Source of the DNA: Taeniopygia guttata
Taxonomy: Eukaryota > Chordata > Aves > Passeriformes > Estrildidae
NCBI RefSeq assembly: GCF_048771995.1
Contig: NC_133032.1
Span: forward strand, 14,512,501-14,576,500
DNA length: 64,000 bases
Reading direction: 5' to 3'
The position numbers and the translations under genes are program-made. The stretch's first letter is position 1, and each line of letters begins with the position of its first letter. Positions 13,088 through 26,324 of this stretch are shown here, piece by piece. The notes under the pieces are model-generated. The model saw only the letters and a program-made list of their open reading frames with translations, was not told the DNA's origin and did no database searches.

Positions 13088-13340
13088 TCCCAGTAGAACT
13101 TGGATGTATTTCTTTCTTAGGAGTATTAATAAGTTAATAATCGAGTCTAGTTTTGGAGCCTTTTAATTTAGGCCTATTGTATCGGGTCTGTCTGTATCTT
13201 TTCATTATTTAGACATAAACTCTTAAATAATCCCATTCTGTTAAAATGAAAAGTACTTCCCCTTTTCTATAGGAAAAAATATTTCTTAGGAAGAAACAAT
13301 GTATTAAAACATCAATTTACTATACTGGTAAGTATAGTAA

Positions 13341-13390
13341 AGACATGGAAATGCCAAAGCAACTAAGACATGGAAATGCTAAAGCAACTA
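13341..13390. repeat. 25-bp tandem duplication
   Basis: Two head-to-tail copies of a 25-bp unit beginning AGACATGGAAATGC and ending AAAGCAACTA, with a single mismatch between them. The high identity suggests a recent slippage duplication within the intron. Confidence 0.9.
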
Positions 13391-14423
13391 AGGCCCATGT
13401 TTTCTGCAAAGTAATTATGTATGTTTTTCTTAAAATATGTGCAAAAATCCCAACTGACGAAGTAATTTCATGCTTACTTCTTAGAGAAACCTATTCAAAG
13501 AACTCATTAAAATAATTCATTTAAATAATCTGGTATATGGTCATAAAATTGTGTCCTTTGCTGAAAACACATGAACTGCTGCCAGAAAGTAAATGAAGGC
13601 AACTGATGTTTAATGTAAAAGGTTAGACCTTCATTAAAATTGTCTAAACAAGCAACATCTTTTTTTCCTTTAGCACACTCAGAAACATTTATATTAATTT
13701 AGCATAGCCACATAATGTGGAAAAGAATGGAAACCCCATGAAAACTGTAGGCCGTTTTTGTACCCTGTTAGCACTTGCATTGTTTCTATTTTTGCTATGG
13801 ATGAATGAAAGGGAATGAGTACACAGGATAGCCCCAAAATTCCCCTTGTTGAAAAGCTTGCTATTAAGGGGAGTGCTGTATGGTCAGCCATACAGCACAT
13901 ATGGATTAGATAGAAGCATACAGATGGATTTTGGCTTCATCTCTTCCTTAACTCATTCTTTTTGTTACACATGCATTCCCCCTTACGTTTTCATCAACAT
14001 TTTCTAATGTCAAAATATTTCACAAGGAAAGACCAAATTAAAGGAACTTTAATTGCAGATCATGAAGAATAGCTTTTGGTTAAAACTCCATTTTTTCTTC
14101 TTTTTTTCCCATTAAGAGGAAAGCTTTTTAATTTCTAAGTACATGTGTCAGCTCTTTACAGGTGACTTAAAATTATCTGAAGAAACAATCATCATCTCAC
14201 TTCAGTTATTCTTATTTTACTCTTCTCTCAACTTGCCTGGCTTTTCACAGTTTGGAAGATGTATTAAATTTTGCCTTTCTAGAAAGCGTATGTCAGACTT
14301 CTCACTGGCATTTGCAATGTTTTACATTAGGAAAATCAGCTGTTCTAATGGTAAAAATGAAGCTTCCCAAACCTCCTTTGTTCACAAACAGTTCCCCAAA
14401 ATATTACACTATGTAATGCATTT

Positions 14424-14460
14424 GTGTGTATATATATATATTTATATATATAGATACATA
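14424..14460. repeat. TG/TA microsatellite
   Basis: A run of alternating TG and then TA dinucleotides, interrupted by a TTTA and ending in TAGATACATA. A simple intronic repeat, probably polymorphic. Confidence 0.9.
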
Positions 14461-16319
14461 AAGTACATTGTATAATGTACTGCTGTTCCTCCCTATTTAA
14501 TCAGTGAATTGGCACAGACTCACATTCCATCCCTGTTCATCACCTGCAGTTCTTCAGCTATTCTGAGGTATATTCTACATTACACCATTCCACTTGTTGG
14601 TATAACTTTATGCAAAACTGGATTTGAAATTAGCACAAATGGTTCACTCTTGGGACGCATCAACATGTCAGACCTCCTCCTCCACCATACCTGTTAAATG
14701 GTTTCTCTAGAGGTCCCTGCAACTTGTTTCACTACTTGCCTAATTATTAAGCAACCATGCTTCGGTCAAACTTTTGTATGTGTTCCAAATAAAAAGTGAT
14801 AATATTTTTCTTTAGCAGATAATTAAGAACGCTTTTATTCTTCTACCTTCAATTCAGCTTTACCATTCTGTGCTTTATTTGGAGGTGTGGACAGCAGAGG
14901 AAACAATCTGTAATGGGATCTCACCTTACAAGGGTAGAATCATCCCCTTTTCCTCACAGTGAGAGAAGTTACTGATTGATCTGCAGCTCATGACAAGTGC
15001 ATCAAATGCCACTTCCCAGGATGACTGAATTTCCTAGGAAGGCAATCTAAAGATCACAGTTATTTCTGGAACAGAGAAGTATTTAAATAGGACTCTTTAA
15101 AACCACAAAGCACATCTCTAGGAGATTAGGTCCAAATTATTTAATGCTGTTAAACACCATAATTACATGGTAACAGATATCCCTACAAACTTGAAAATAT
15201 ATACAACAGATTAACAGGTATTGTAGAAGTCTAGAAAATGAAAAGAGTGTATAACACAAAAGACTTTTTAGAAATGAAAGGCTTCTGACAGTTTTTGAGA
15301 TTTCCAGGATTTCTACCCATATCACTACAGATATGACAGAGTTTTGCCTTTAGGTCTTTCAGTAAAGACCATTGGTGTTAAAGAGCAGTATCATTCTATT
15401 TTGTGATTATTAAATAGAGCAAACAGAGAAGAATCTCATTCACTTCAGGAAAACTGACAAAAAGAAAATATCAAGTTGAGTTTTTCTTTCAATGCTAGTA
15501 CCGTAATATAAATCTATTTGTAGAATAGACGTATCTATGTTTCTACATGAACCATATGAAAAAACAATAAAGTGTATGGAAATAAAGACAAACATGTTTC
15601 CTTTTGCTCTTCCTCTCATTTTTTTTAGAAGGATTTAGAGGAGTGTGATTTTACTTTTTTTACAAAAAAAAGCTGTGGTGGTTGCAAGAAGAAACTAGAT
15701 TTTGCAACTAGCTAACTGCATTTTTTAAAAATGGTAATTTCATTCCAAACAGAGAGGAGATTTGATATTTTTCATATTTCTTTAAGGCCTGATTTATAAA
15801 TTACCTTCTGCTAAGTTCAGGATTATAGCAGACTGGCTATTCTTTGGCTCAAGTCTCAAGTCAAGAAGGCAGAGAAAAGCAAAGAAGCTCTGCCTTCATG
15901 TGCACATGCTATCTCTTATGTGACTGTGTGTTATTAAACAAGCACACCAAGAGGATGGGGAAGGGAGGAATATGACACTTGGGACTCCTTAAGAAAGGCA
16001 CACAGAAACACACAGACACAGAGTCATGAAAGTATTCTTTAAAGATATAATCACTTATAAATTATCCAAAACCTGGGTGTTGTAAAAATAATCGTTAACA
16101 TTTTTAAATCTTCAAGGATCAGTAAAGCTAAAACCTTTTAACTTAGAAACAAATCGCCCTGCGCATTGTGTTTTGTACAGTTTGATCTTAAGGGTGAAGG
16201 ACTGAGTTTCCTAGGTCATCAAAAAAAAATTACTTCTTCCCTTTCTGACACATAAGTCAGTAAATACCTCATTTTAGCCAAGTCTATTTTTGTTGTATGG
16301 TTTCCAACCTATTAACCAG

Positions 16320-16421
16320 CAGCATCAGAGCTTGATAACCTCTGTGGGAAATAAACCACAGAGCACTTGGAAAGGCACAGCTCCTTCCCACAGTCAGTGG
16401 CCAGAAAATGATGTTTCAAAG
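16320..16421 (+). CDS. XIRP2: possible additional XIRP2 exon (34 codons, phase 0/0)
   Basis: A 102-base open stretch lies between a well-formed acceptor (T-rich tract, CTATTAAC branch-like motif, then CCAG) and a GTATGT donor. The reading includes HQSLITSVGNK and SQWPENDVSK, a Ser/Gln/Pro-rich composition typical of the linkers in EPLIN-family proteins. It is phase 0 at both ends, so it can be inserted between the exons at 10,126 and 25,851 without disturbing the frame. I do not recognise a homologous sequence in mammalian XIRP2 or LIMA1. It may be a real, possibly alternative, exon or a chance open frame. Confidence 0.45.
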
Positions 16422-19400
16422 GTATGTTTTATTTATAATATGTTCTTTTCCTTCATCCCCACATTTAGTTTAAATTTAGTTTGTAATATTTTATAGACAA
16501 TACTTCTTATCCTAAATAACTGCTTGAGTATTTATCCTGTGTGTCAGAACAAATCTCAAAATATTTTCACTTTCATTCTGTCTGCTCTATTTGGAACATT
16601 TTACCAGCCTGTGGTAGCTCAATCAATTCTTGAAGTATGAAAGTGATGTGGAGAGATGAGAAGTAAATATGTCATTACTATCATGTCTTTGGAAATAGCA
16701 GTTGTAGGAAAACATAACACTGAGTGGATTAGGAAGGAAATAAGCTCGTGACATAAAGCCTGAGAAATCAGGCATACAGGTTCTGGTATGCAGGAGAGAG
16801 CATATCCATAAATTAAACAAGAGTGAAAGAGACATTGCTTGCAGAGTACAACATGTAATGTGTCAAATGAACATGATCAAGTTAATCAAATAAGCACCTG
16901 CACCATTCTCATAATTAATATTTCAACAGGCTATTATACAAGTAAAATTATATCTCCAATATGTCTATTGTCTTTCCTCCACCCTAAACAGCATTTGTGA
17001 GAAGAAACTGTTAACAATTCTGTTATTCTCTGACCGTATCTAGGACAAAGAGAAATGGACTCACCGTGTTTCTTAAATGGTGAGGCTGAAGTGAATAGGT
17101 CCAAACAAACCATACTCAGGAGCTGCATGTTACTGCTGTGAATCTTCATGAAAGCAGAACAGTTTCTCTGTTTTCAATGTATGGCATAGAAGACTTCCCA
17201 TCTTCACATGTCCAAGGCACAGGTAGTACCAGTTTATGGATAGTTATCAATGTTGGCCATTATAGGGTAGATGGTACAAATCACCTGCTAAATACATTTT
17301 ACTACATCAGCCATCTTAACAGAAGAGCTCCTTCAGGAATCCTTTTCATTATAAAGATCTCACCTGTGTGCTTCTGTCTCTGCTCCTTTAGCTCTGTCTT
17401 TCCCCTGTTGGCAGCAATTCTGCTTGCTCTGTTGCCTCTTTCAAAAACATGCTGTGGAGATGCTTCCCAGATGTTCAATGCCTAGATTTAAAGCAACATG
17501 GCATGTTATCTCAAAGCTTAGCAATTACGAGGCATTTAGCAAATGGGAAATGAAACTTTAAAAGAATATACCACTACCACTGACCACTGTTTCTTTTTCT
17601 TGTTGTGATGGTATGTTTGTTTCAACTGTAACACCTGATTAACAAGTTTGGAATAATAGATATAACTGCAGATTAGACAGTCTGTGAACTGTGTATACCC
17701 AGGGGTTCAACCTATGCAATGTATTTCTCTAAAGGTGTTTATATGAAATTCTGTCACAGATATTAACTATCACTGTTGGACTGTGGATATGAAAATGGTC
17801 CAGAGTAATACTAAATTTGAGACTCTCCCTAATTATACCCATTGACTCAGAAACTCCATCATTTATAGCTCATCTTGAATTCCCTGCAGCTACATCTCTT
17901 ACATAATAACCTCTTTATATGTTCATTGTTAATCATCCATTGTCGAGTATGTTTCATTTTTCCTTATTGCTCATTTTCAAACATCAGTCCACTATCTGAC
18001 CAAATAAAATGCTATTTCCTAAAAAAGTGAATGCTGATAACCCATAATTTTACTATCTTTTATAGATAGTAATATTGTGGGGAAAAAAACTACTTTAAAA
18101 ACATGCAATGAATATTAGACAAAAAAAGACTTTGTTAAAGATAGTTGCTGTCTAGAGCCTATACAACTATTCTATTAAAAATAATTTAAAAAAGCAGTGG
18201 GGTAAAACTTAATTTAGCTCACTGAGAAAAAGTTTACAAGGAATTTTAAGTTCACGAGTGCTTTGACCACCAAAAATCCCAGCATGCAATTCTCTGGTGA
18301 TGTACAGAGCAAATTATGTTGAAGGTGCTCTGTATAATTCCTGAACAAATGACAAATGCTGGGCACTGGAACATATATTACTTTCTGTAATTTTGGAAAG
18401 AACATCAGAGAATGGACCACATATTTAATTATTTTAAAATTATTATATGTTTAACGGAAATAAATACATTTAAGCCTTGATACTGTGTCAACTACTTGGA
18501 CCTGGTACTAAGGGAAAGACTGCAGCTAGACTTAAACCTGTGCATTTACTGTTGGCTCTTGACTACAATAGAGGATCTGCATCAGTTGCTCAAACAACTA
18601 AAGGAAAACACTTCTGTCCACTTCAAGAAGTGGTATCAGTGAAATATGGGAAGCAGCTTCACAGGAAATTGGCAAATCTTAGCACCCAGGCAACATTTTG
18701 GAAGGAAACAAAGGGGAAGGTTGAGGAAAGAGTGAATGTGCAGCTGAAACAGAGTGCCTACCATGAGCTAGAAGTACTGGCCATTCTTCAGCCATTTGTT
18801 TCCCCACTCTGCTTTTCTTTCTGCTTTTTATTTTTATTTTCCGTTCCACACCACAACATACTTCTAATAATTTGCAGCTATTTAAAATAATGACAGAAAT
18901 CCTGAAATAGCAAATGACTGTGGAAAATGACAACAGAAAGAAGGTAAATGTCTGCAGCAGTACTAGACACAAAACAATTATGTTAGAAAACACCACTTTC
19001 ACAATCATTGTTTTGTTTTGCTGAAAAGCAGAGACAAACATCGAGACATTTTAAGACTGTTGAGAGGTCTAAACCCATAGGCCTCTGCATCTAAGTAAAT
19101 TTCAGCAAGAATGTGCAAAGAAAAGCAAATATGATCTGTGAATTTATAAGAAACAAACAAAAAGCTGGAGCCTCCACATGCTCTCATGAAACCTCCAAAA
19201 AATAATGTTTGTTTCATACTTGCATGCATTCAAACAGTAGCATGTACAGGTGAAAACAGAGAGAGAAATTACATACTTCAATATGCTCTTTAAGAGAAAT
19301 GCAATAAAGAAAAAAAGGATAAACTTAAGTTGACACATTAATTTAGTATACAGCAGTGTTCCTTTTACAACTGCAATGCAAAGAAGATAGTAAGTATATT

Positions 19401-22400
19401 GTGGGCTTAAAATAAGATTTTATTGCACTCAAAAAGACAAGAATTCTATAAAAATGTGTTGGTGTGGATTTTATTTAATATTGTGGTAGACATTTTTCCA
19501 ATTACTTTGTAATTACATAAACAGAATGTGCCAGTTATTGTATTTGATTCAAATGTTTGGTATATATCTCTACATTTAAAAAGGCAGGAGGAGATAGAGG
19601 AAGAAAGCTACTATATTTGATTTTCACTGTGTTTCAAACCTCAGTTTGTGCTACCTATGTGGAGAGTCTTTTATGCTGCCTCAGGTCAGGACTCTGGAAA
19701 AAACCCTCATAATATTCTTGGTTACTAATCACACTAGTTTAGTAAATAATTTCCATGACTTGAACCAAGCCTGGAAATTGCAGCCTGTTAATGTTGGTCA
19801 GAAAGCTGTGCTGTCTCTACTCTCTATAGTCTTTGTTGCTGTTCTTTCTAATAAATTTCATATTAAACACAGCTGTCTCAGATTCAGACTTCTTATTCTG
19901 CATCTTTTTCTGGTTATGTACTGCTAGTTAGTTATGTAGACTTCTAGTACACACTTAGTATAAATTCTCTTTGATTTTTATGTGATTTTATTAAAATTTG
20001 CTTTCAAACGCTGCAGCAAATTTTACTTCTGCTGAGTTGGTGGGTTTTTTTAGTTTTTAGTTTTCATAAATTTTATCTTGATTTTGGTTTTTGATTATAC
20101 TTTACCTGCCCGCCTTTAAAAAATGTTACTCAATCACTATAGTGTAATACTTACAAAAAGACCCATTCAAACTTGTTTGACTATTGTCAAATTACTTGAC
20201 TGCGGCCTCAGCTTCTTTATGTGCTTATAAAACACACAAGTATTTTGACTGCCAATAATACCAGTAGATATGGACCACTGCACAGGATTGGTTTAAGCAG
20301 GGAAGTTTCTGTACCTACTGTAGTCCTCCCGTTGTTATTTAATCCATTGTCAAGCTGCTGATTTAGCACCAATCTTCATTATCATGCTGTGAGAAATGCT
20401 GTAACATTTCAAATCAATATAATACAATTTGCTGCATATAACTGTGTGTGACCCCAGCAAAAACTGAAACATCACATTACCCAGCACTGTTTACAATACA
20501 AATTCAAAACATACAAGCTACTGTGAAAAAAAAAAATTTAATTATATCCTAGCCCAAATGGCAATTCTGCTAAAGTTTCCTCAGGTTGTCTCAAGCTCTT
20601 TTCATGGCCTCTACTTCATGTGCACAGCACAGCTATTTTATACCCTTCCTCCAAATGAAAACAGTCTTATTTTAAGGTTATGTATCTGGAGATAAGATGA
20701 ATGAGCAGGTTCCAGGCAGCTAAAGGGATTCTCTTCAAAGCCTCCAGAGAAATTCTGTTTTAATGCAATGGAGCATTGCAGAGCATCATGAGAACCATGG
20801 CTTTGACTCAACAGTTTCCTTACTGGCTGCAGAGAGTTTATGTAGCAGGTGTTATTAGCACTCCTCTCTAATAGTCACTTGAGGGAGTCTGTCATCAATC
20901 TTAATAATGCCATCAGCATTCCAGCAGATGGCAAACATGATTCCATGCACTCCCATTGCACCAGAATGGATTCTCACCACAATTTTAATTACAGGTGAGA
21001 AATGTATCAGAAAGAGGCTTTTCTCATGCTGGTATTTCCAAAGTTTTTTTTCCAGACAGGACAAAATTGTACTGTTTTATCTTTTTTGTTGTTTTTTTAT
21101 TATTATTTCACTATGATTGAGGGATTTGCAGATACTACCAATTTGCTCAGCACAAGAATTGGCCTCAAATAATTTCTGTGTACTCTCCAGCAAAGCAGTC
21201 TTGTTTTGAACTAGAATTTGAGATACCAACATTTTGTAGACCTTGTAAATGTTAGCAAATGTTAGGAGTCAGTTCTGCAAAGAGCATTGAAACAATTATT
21301 TGAAGAGAACCCTAACTTAATATTAAAACCCAAGTAAAATGCATTAACAGATCAAGATTTTATGTAACTTTAAAGCAACATATTTGATTTGCAAACACTC
21401 ATCCTACTGCTCCACTCATGTCCTACCTCCCTGTACAATTATCAATTTATTATTTTCCTTTCAGCTTATGCTTTTATCTTTTCTCTTTGGGCCTATTCCT
21501 TCTACCCCTCTTTGTCCATTCTTACACATGCATCCTTTTAGTAGTCACCACATATAAAATGAAAGTTAGGTGTTAGACAGCTTTCCTTTAGGTAGCAAAT
21601 GTAATGAATAAAGTCAACACACACAATGAGGAAGAATGCATCTTCTGAATACATTTAAAGATATCCTTTAAAAAATATTAAATACCTTAAATATTATCAG
21701 CAGATCTGAAAATCTACTGTATTTGCTGAATGCAAATTCTCCTTGCAATCCAAGGTAATTCTATTTATGCAGAAAAGGTAGTAGTAATTTGGTAAATAGT
21801 TTTCCTCTATTTAAAACTTCATGTGTTCTGGCTTACTGACTTTTAGATTAGTACAGAACTGGATAGCAAGTGGAAAATTCACTATCTAAATGAAGCATAG
21901 CCACTCAGTAGGCCAGTGAAATTGAAATCTTTACTGTTGGCATTTCTAACTGCAATGATTGCATATTCCTTGAAATTTGGCACTCCAGTGCCAAATTTAT
22001 TCTTTTCATCATGTCTAGAGTATGAGATCAGAACATAAAAATAGCTTCTTGTGTCACCTTTTTCTGAGAAGTACATACAAAAATAGAATACATTATCAGA
22101 GGCAGTACATAAACCTGAAGTAATTACATGACAGGAAGTTACTTGACTATGGACAGACTTCAACAAATTATATCCAACAAAAATGAAATTGTATAAATGC
22201 TTTTTACAGGGTGCTCAACAGAACAGTTTATATCCCAGTTAAATACCTTATTCCCACCAAGACCACACATAGTTACAAAAGCTTGATATGAACAGAATGC
22301 TGCATTAATCAGAAAGAAAAAAAATCCTTACTTTTCATTTGTCAAGTTTTGCAAGAGTTGCATATATTAGCCTCTAATTAAGTACCTCTTGGCACTACCT

Positions 22401-25400
22401 CAGTGCCTTTTCAAATGTTAATTCTGTCCTTATTAAGAAGATGTCTTTGACATCCTCTGTCATTAGGTTATCTGTATAGATACCCCAACAGAAAAGAATG
22501 TAAATTAAATCTATCCTGATTAAACTGAGTTTATGGTAATCATAACACTCTTCAATAACTTTTTCACAGTAGGAAATCCTGTGAAATTCTGAAAATAAAT
22601 CTGAGCTCTAGCACTGCAGCTGGAGCCATCATGCAAGAAAATCATTGCCCCAAGGCCCTCACTAAGGCAGGGATGCTCTTTGCAAAATGGGGTTAGAGCA
22701 GCTTGAGACTGAAAGTACCTTCTGCCATAGTAGCCCACATCTTAGAAGTATCTCCATAAGAGAAGTTACATGAAAACCCCCAGTAGAGCCAATATTCCTG
22801 TAATTCATATTAAAAATGGTCCAAAAAGATATACTAATATTTTCTAAATTCCTATTAAAATTCATGTGTAAAATACTAAGTTATTTAAATTTTATAGGTA
22901 ATGAAATTGTTACCACAGAGATGTAAATTTGAAAAAAAGCATCATAGATACATGCTACAAGTTAATAAAATTCAGAGTTAAGAGAAATGCAAATCAAATT
23001 TATATTGGTCCCTGGTTTCCAAGAATAATAGTAAGAAACAGTAAATTCTGAAATTTTTAGCTATTACTGGTATCTACAGAAAAAAAACAAAAAAGGATTA
23101 GAAATCACAAAACAAACAAACAAAATGACAATTACCAAAAAAACCAATTACAAAACAAAACCAAAACAGAAAAAAAACCAAAATAAAAAAGCCCAGCCTA
23201 GATGAGTTTGTTCTCAGTGATGCCAATGGTAATTGAAAACACAGTAAATTTTGAGTTGTCTGTTTTGTTCTAATACTGTAGAAGTTAGAACATCATTAAA
23301 GTGATTCTCTGGTGTTCACTTGGGAAAGCACATATAATGCTGGGGCAAGATGATCCTGAGGCTGTTCTCATTTACACAGGTACTGGCTGCCTGCAGTACC
23401 TGGAGGAGCCAAACGTGACCTAACAACATAGACAGCTGCATTTTCTTTTAATTTCTTCTCTTGCTCCCCATCCTTCATTTCTCCTCTGCAGAGTCATTTC
23501 TGCATCATGGATTGTCTATAAGACAATAGTGGTCAGCTCTTGAGTGGTTTTAAACCAAAATACCATAATTAATACTGGGCTGTAATTGTAACTTTTAACC
23601 AACTCTGAAAGAGAGTACAAAATTAATAGCATTTTTAAGCCACAGCCCTTCCCACACAAAATACTCTATTCCTTTCAGCCACGTGCTGTCTCCTGCTACC
23701 CCTGGCACACAAGCATGTCATTTTTCTCAGCACACTCACATTATGGCCAGGCTCTCTCTCCTACCTGTGCTGCCACCACCACTGCTGTGTATTGTAACCC
23801 AGGCTGGTCACAGAGCTTGTGTCACTGGCACTGCGCCACTGTACCACTTCTGACTGGGGTGTACACCCTGAGAGTATCAACAGACTAGTGAGGAAAGAGC
23901 ATGGAGGTCTCATGGAGCAGAAGAACAGCTACTTTCTTCCCTCCAGAAATCTTTATCTTGCTATTAGCCTCCAAAATACTTTCCATAATAGTCAAGGAAA
24001 ATATGCTCCTAACTGTAAAAGCAGTAAAAGAATAATTAGAATTAGTTTAAAACCAATTATGTTTTGTTTATATTATTGCATCTGTCAAACTGATAAATAA
24101 AAGGCAACAAACCCCAATATTAGTATTGGCTAATATCCTCTGGACCACGTTTAGGTAAATTTGTTTAGGTTTTCCAGTGTATCATTTGTACCTCCTGGCC
24201 TGTCTGCTAAAACCACCCACCATATCAGAGATCATTTTTCAAGTTTAATTCAGGAGCAGCTGTGGTTGTTGGGAGGAACAAAGTGGGAAGAGGGGACAGA
24301 CTGGTGTAACAAGATAATGGATGATTGGTGATACCTTAGGTATTTTATCCAGAAAAGGGGGCTTTACAATACTCCTGGTAATAAAACACCTTTAGCCTCT
24401 GTGGTCGAATATTTTTTTTCAGTGCTGACACATCATGCAAAAACTTCCTGCAGCTGTCAAGCAAGAGCTACTGTAAGGCACAGAAGTAGGCAGACTGTTA
24501 AAAAATGGTGGATTTCCACAAGACATAACCTATTGTACATGTGCTGGAAGGAACACTCCTGCAATGAATGACTGCTGGCCAGGATGTGAAATACAACCCA
24601 TATTTAAGATAAAAACTAGCAGCAGGTCTGAGAAAAGCATAAATTTATTAATGATGGGTGAAGCACAATTGTCCTTGATTGCCAGTGATGCACTCATTTA
24701 AAAAGTACATTTTCAATGTTTGCTCACTTTTAATTTCATAAAATCCAAGGTGAACACATATAAATTGCTTACATTTTACTGCAAAAATGGCTTTTACAAT
24801 TTATTTTTCATTATTTCATTTGTAAGATTTGTATTTGAGAATTCGCTAATTTCCAATGCTTTTTTTTTTTTTTTTTTCAGTAGTTATGGGAAAATACTCT
24901 CCAGCCTAGGATAATCAACTCAGGGGTCAAATTATTCTGCTTCTTACACAAACCATGCATATTATCTAAGTCTAAAAGCAGTTAGAAGTTACTTCAGTGA
25001 GATCACATACAAGGATAGCACAAAATTTGTATACAATAATAAAGCAGCCTGCAAACAATAAAAAGGAAGTAGTCTAATGAAGCCTGTACATTTTGAAAAC
25101 TTACGGCATTTAATTAATTAGGGCTCTAGCAGATAAGAGCTGCAAAATCTTGCTGGAGAGATTTATGCTGTCACCAGACCAAGCAGCTAGTCACTTTTTA
25201 TTTATTCTTTATTTATTCTTTTTCAGGACAACAGAAATGGACATGCAGTGAACCTTTCAAGTTATTCTCTTGAAAAAAAAAAAAAAGTCTATTTTTGCTA
25301 CTGGAGCAGTTTCAGTTATTTACTTAACATAAGAGCTGTAGATGAGATTTTACAGCCATTGGATCCAACTCCATACTGACTAGCAAACTGCATGGAAGGA

Positions 25401-25850
25401 AGGAGAAGCACCCCAAAACGCCAAACTGCAACACATTAAAGACTTGGTTAGCAATAATTTACCCATTTTGCCTTGAAGGGCCGAGGCCACAGAACGATTA
25501 TGAGATGCTGATGATATTATGTAAACTGTATGGAACATTGGCCCACTACTGTGATAACCTAAATTCAGTCGTAAAGTCACAGCAGAATTGAAAATTAAAT
25601 TTCTGAAGTACAAAGCCTATGTACATCTGATTACCAAGACCTCGCTTGCTGTTTTTACATATTCTTACATAATGATAAATCCAGTTAATAAAATTCCCTC
25701 TGTCAACTTTTCTGTGTACAAAAAGTGTTTAAAAGAGCAACTGGTGTTTAATCCATTGGCTCTCTGTACACTCCTTTTGCCCCAAAATCCACATTTCTTT
25801 CCTACTTAATAATGTGTAACATATATCCTGCTCTTGATGTCTTCTAACAG
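16422..25850 (+). other. large XIRP2 intron
   Basis: AT-rich intron. A run of about 137 open codons at 18,477-18,890 has no recognisable homology and no clear splice sites. An AAAC/AAAAC-rich low-complexity stretch lies at about 23,098-23,190, a T run at 24,860-24,878 and an ATTT-rich run at about 25,194-25,226. The segment at about 24,950-25,200 reads like moderately complex, non-repetitive DNA and may be conserved non-coding sequence, but this was not tested. Confidence 0.55.
23098..23190. repeat. AAAC-rich low-complexity tract
   Basis: Loose repetition of AAAC, AAAAC and AAACC words on the + strand with few other bases. A simple-sequence stretch in the intron, without sign of an element end. 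Confidence 0.75.
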
Positions 25851-26004
25851 GAAACAGAAAGTGAGAGAAATTCACTTTCATCACCATTGAAGAGTCAGCC
25901 TGGGAACCAGTCTGCCATTTCTCAGGAGGAGTCTAGCGTGAAAAGAGGGAGAGCAATCTTTGAAAAGATGTCATCAGAAAATGGCCAAAGCAACAGCTCA
26001 GAAG
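25851..26004 (+). CDS. XIRP2: XIRP2 exon (residues 96-147)
   Basis: Bounded by a TCTTCTAACAG acceptor and a GTGAGC donor, starting in phase 0 and ending in phase 1. The peptide is Ser/Gln/Glu-rich and includes EESSVKRGRAIFEKMSSENG. The RAIFEKMSSENG part corresponds to the SRIFEATAGPNK region near the start of a human XIRP2 isoform, as recalled, and its place before the KERMA exon is the same. In LIMA1 the equivalent region is the Ser-rich linker before KDRMAKYQAAVS. Start and end phases fit both neighbours exactly. A hAT MITE sits only 35 bp downstream in the intron, clear of the donor. Confidence 0.82.
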
Positions 26005-26038
26005 GTGAGCATTACCACATTGATACTTTGCTTTAAGA

Positions 26039-26316
26039 CAGTGGTCTCCAGACCTTTTTGATGGCCACCTCTACCATTAACATATTTATGAGTCTGCCCT
26101 CCCAATTTTTGTACATTTATTTACAAATAATGTGCCTGTACTACTCTACTAGTACAACTGTAGGCAAAATGCACCAAAATAAAAATTAAAGTAGGATGGA
26201 TTAAAAATTAAGCATTTAAAAAGTGTTTATTCACAAAAAAATATTAGATTCCTGCACCCCAAAGGACTGTGTTGCACATCCCCTGGGGTACAGATATTCT
26301 GCTTTGGAGACCAATG
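26039..26316. mobile_element. hAT (Charlie-like) MITE with 8-bp target duplication
   Basis: A 278-bp non-autonomous DNA transposon. Its ends are inverted copies: CAGTGGTCTCCA on the left and, read inwards from the right, CATTGGTCTCCA (11 of 12 identical). The 8-bp flanks CTTTAAGA (26,031-26,038) and CTTGAAGA (26,317-26,324) match at 7 of 8 sites, as expected of a hAT target duplication. The terminal motif is the classic Charlie-type end seen in vertebrates. There is no transposase open frame. One mismatch in the ends and one in the flank point to an old insertion. Confidence 0.85.
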
Positions 26317-26324
26317 CTTGAAGA

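Larger units (their letters stand above)
10869..16319 (+). other. XIRP2 intron
   Basis: AT-rich intron with no recognised exon. It includes a CTATTTTTAG match to the MEF2 consensus at 11,932-11,941, two short tandem duplications (13,043-13,087 and 13,341-13,390) and a TA-rich microsatellite (14,424-14,460). Open frames in it are short and lack coding character. Confidence 0.6.

Noticed and set aside
24860-24878. Poly-T and poly-A tracts at several sites as ends of retrocopies
   Set aside because: No retrocopy body or target duplication accompanies them; CR1 elements of birds do not end in poly-A.
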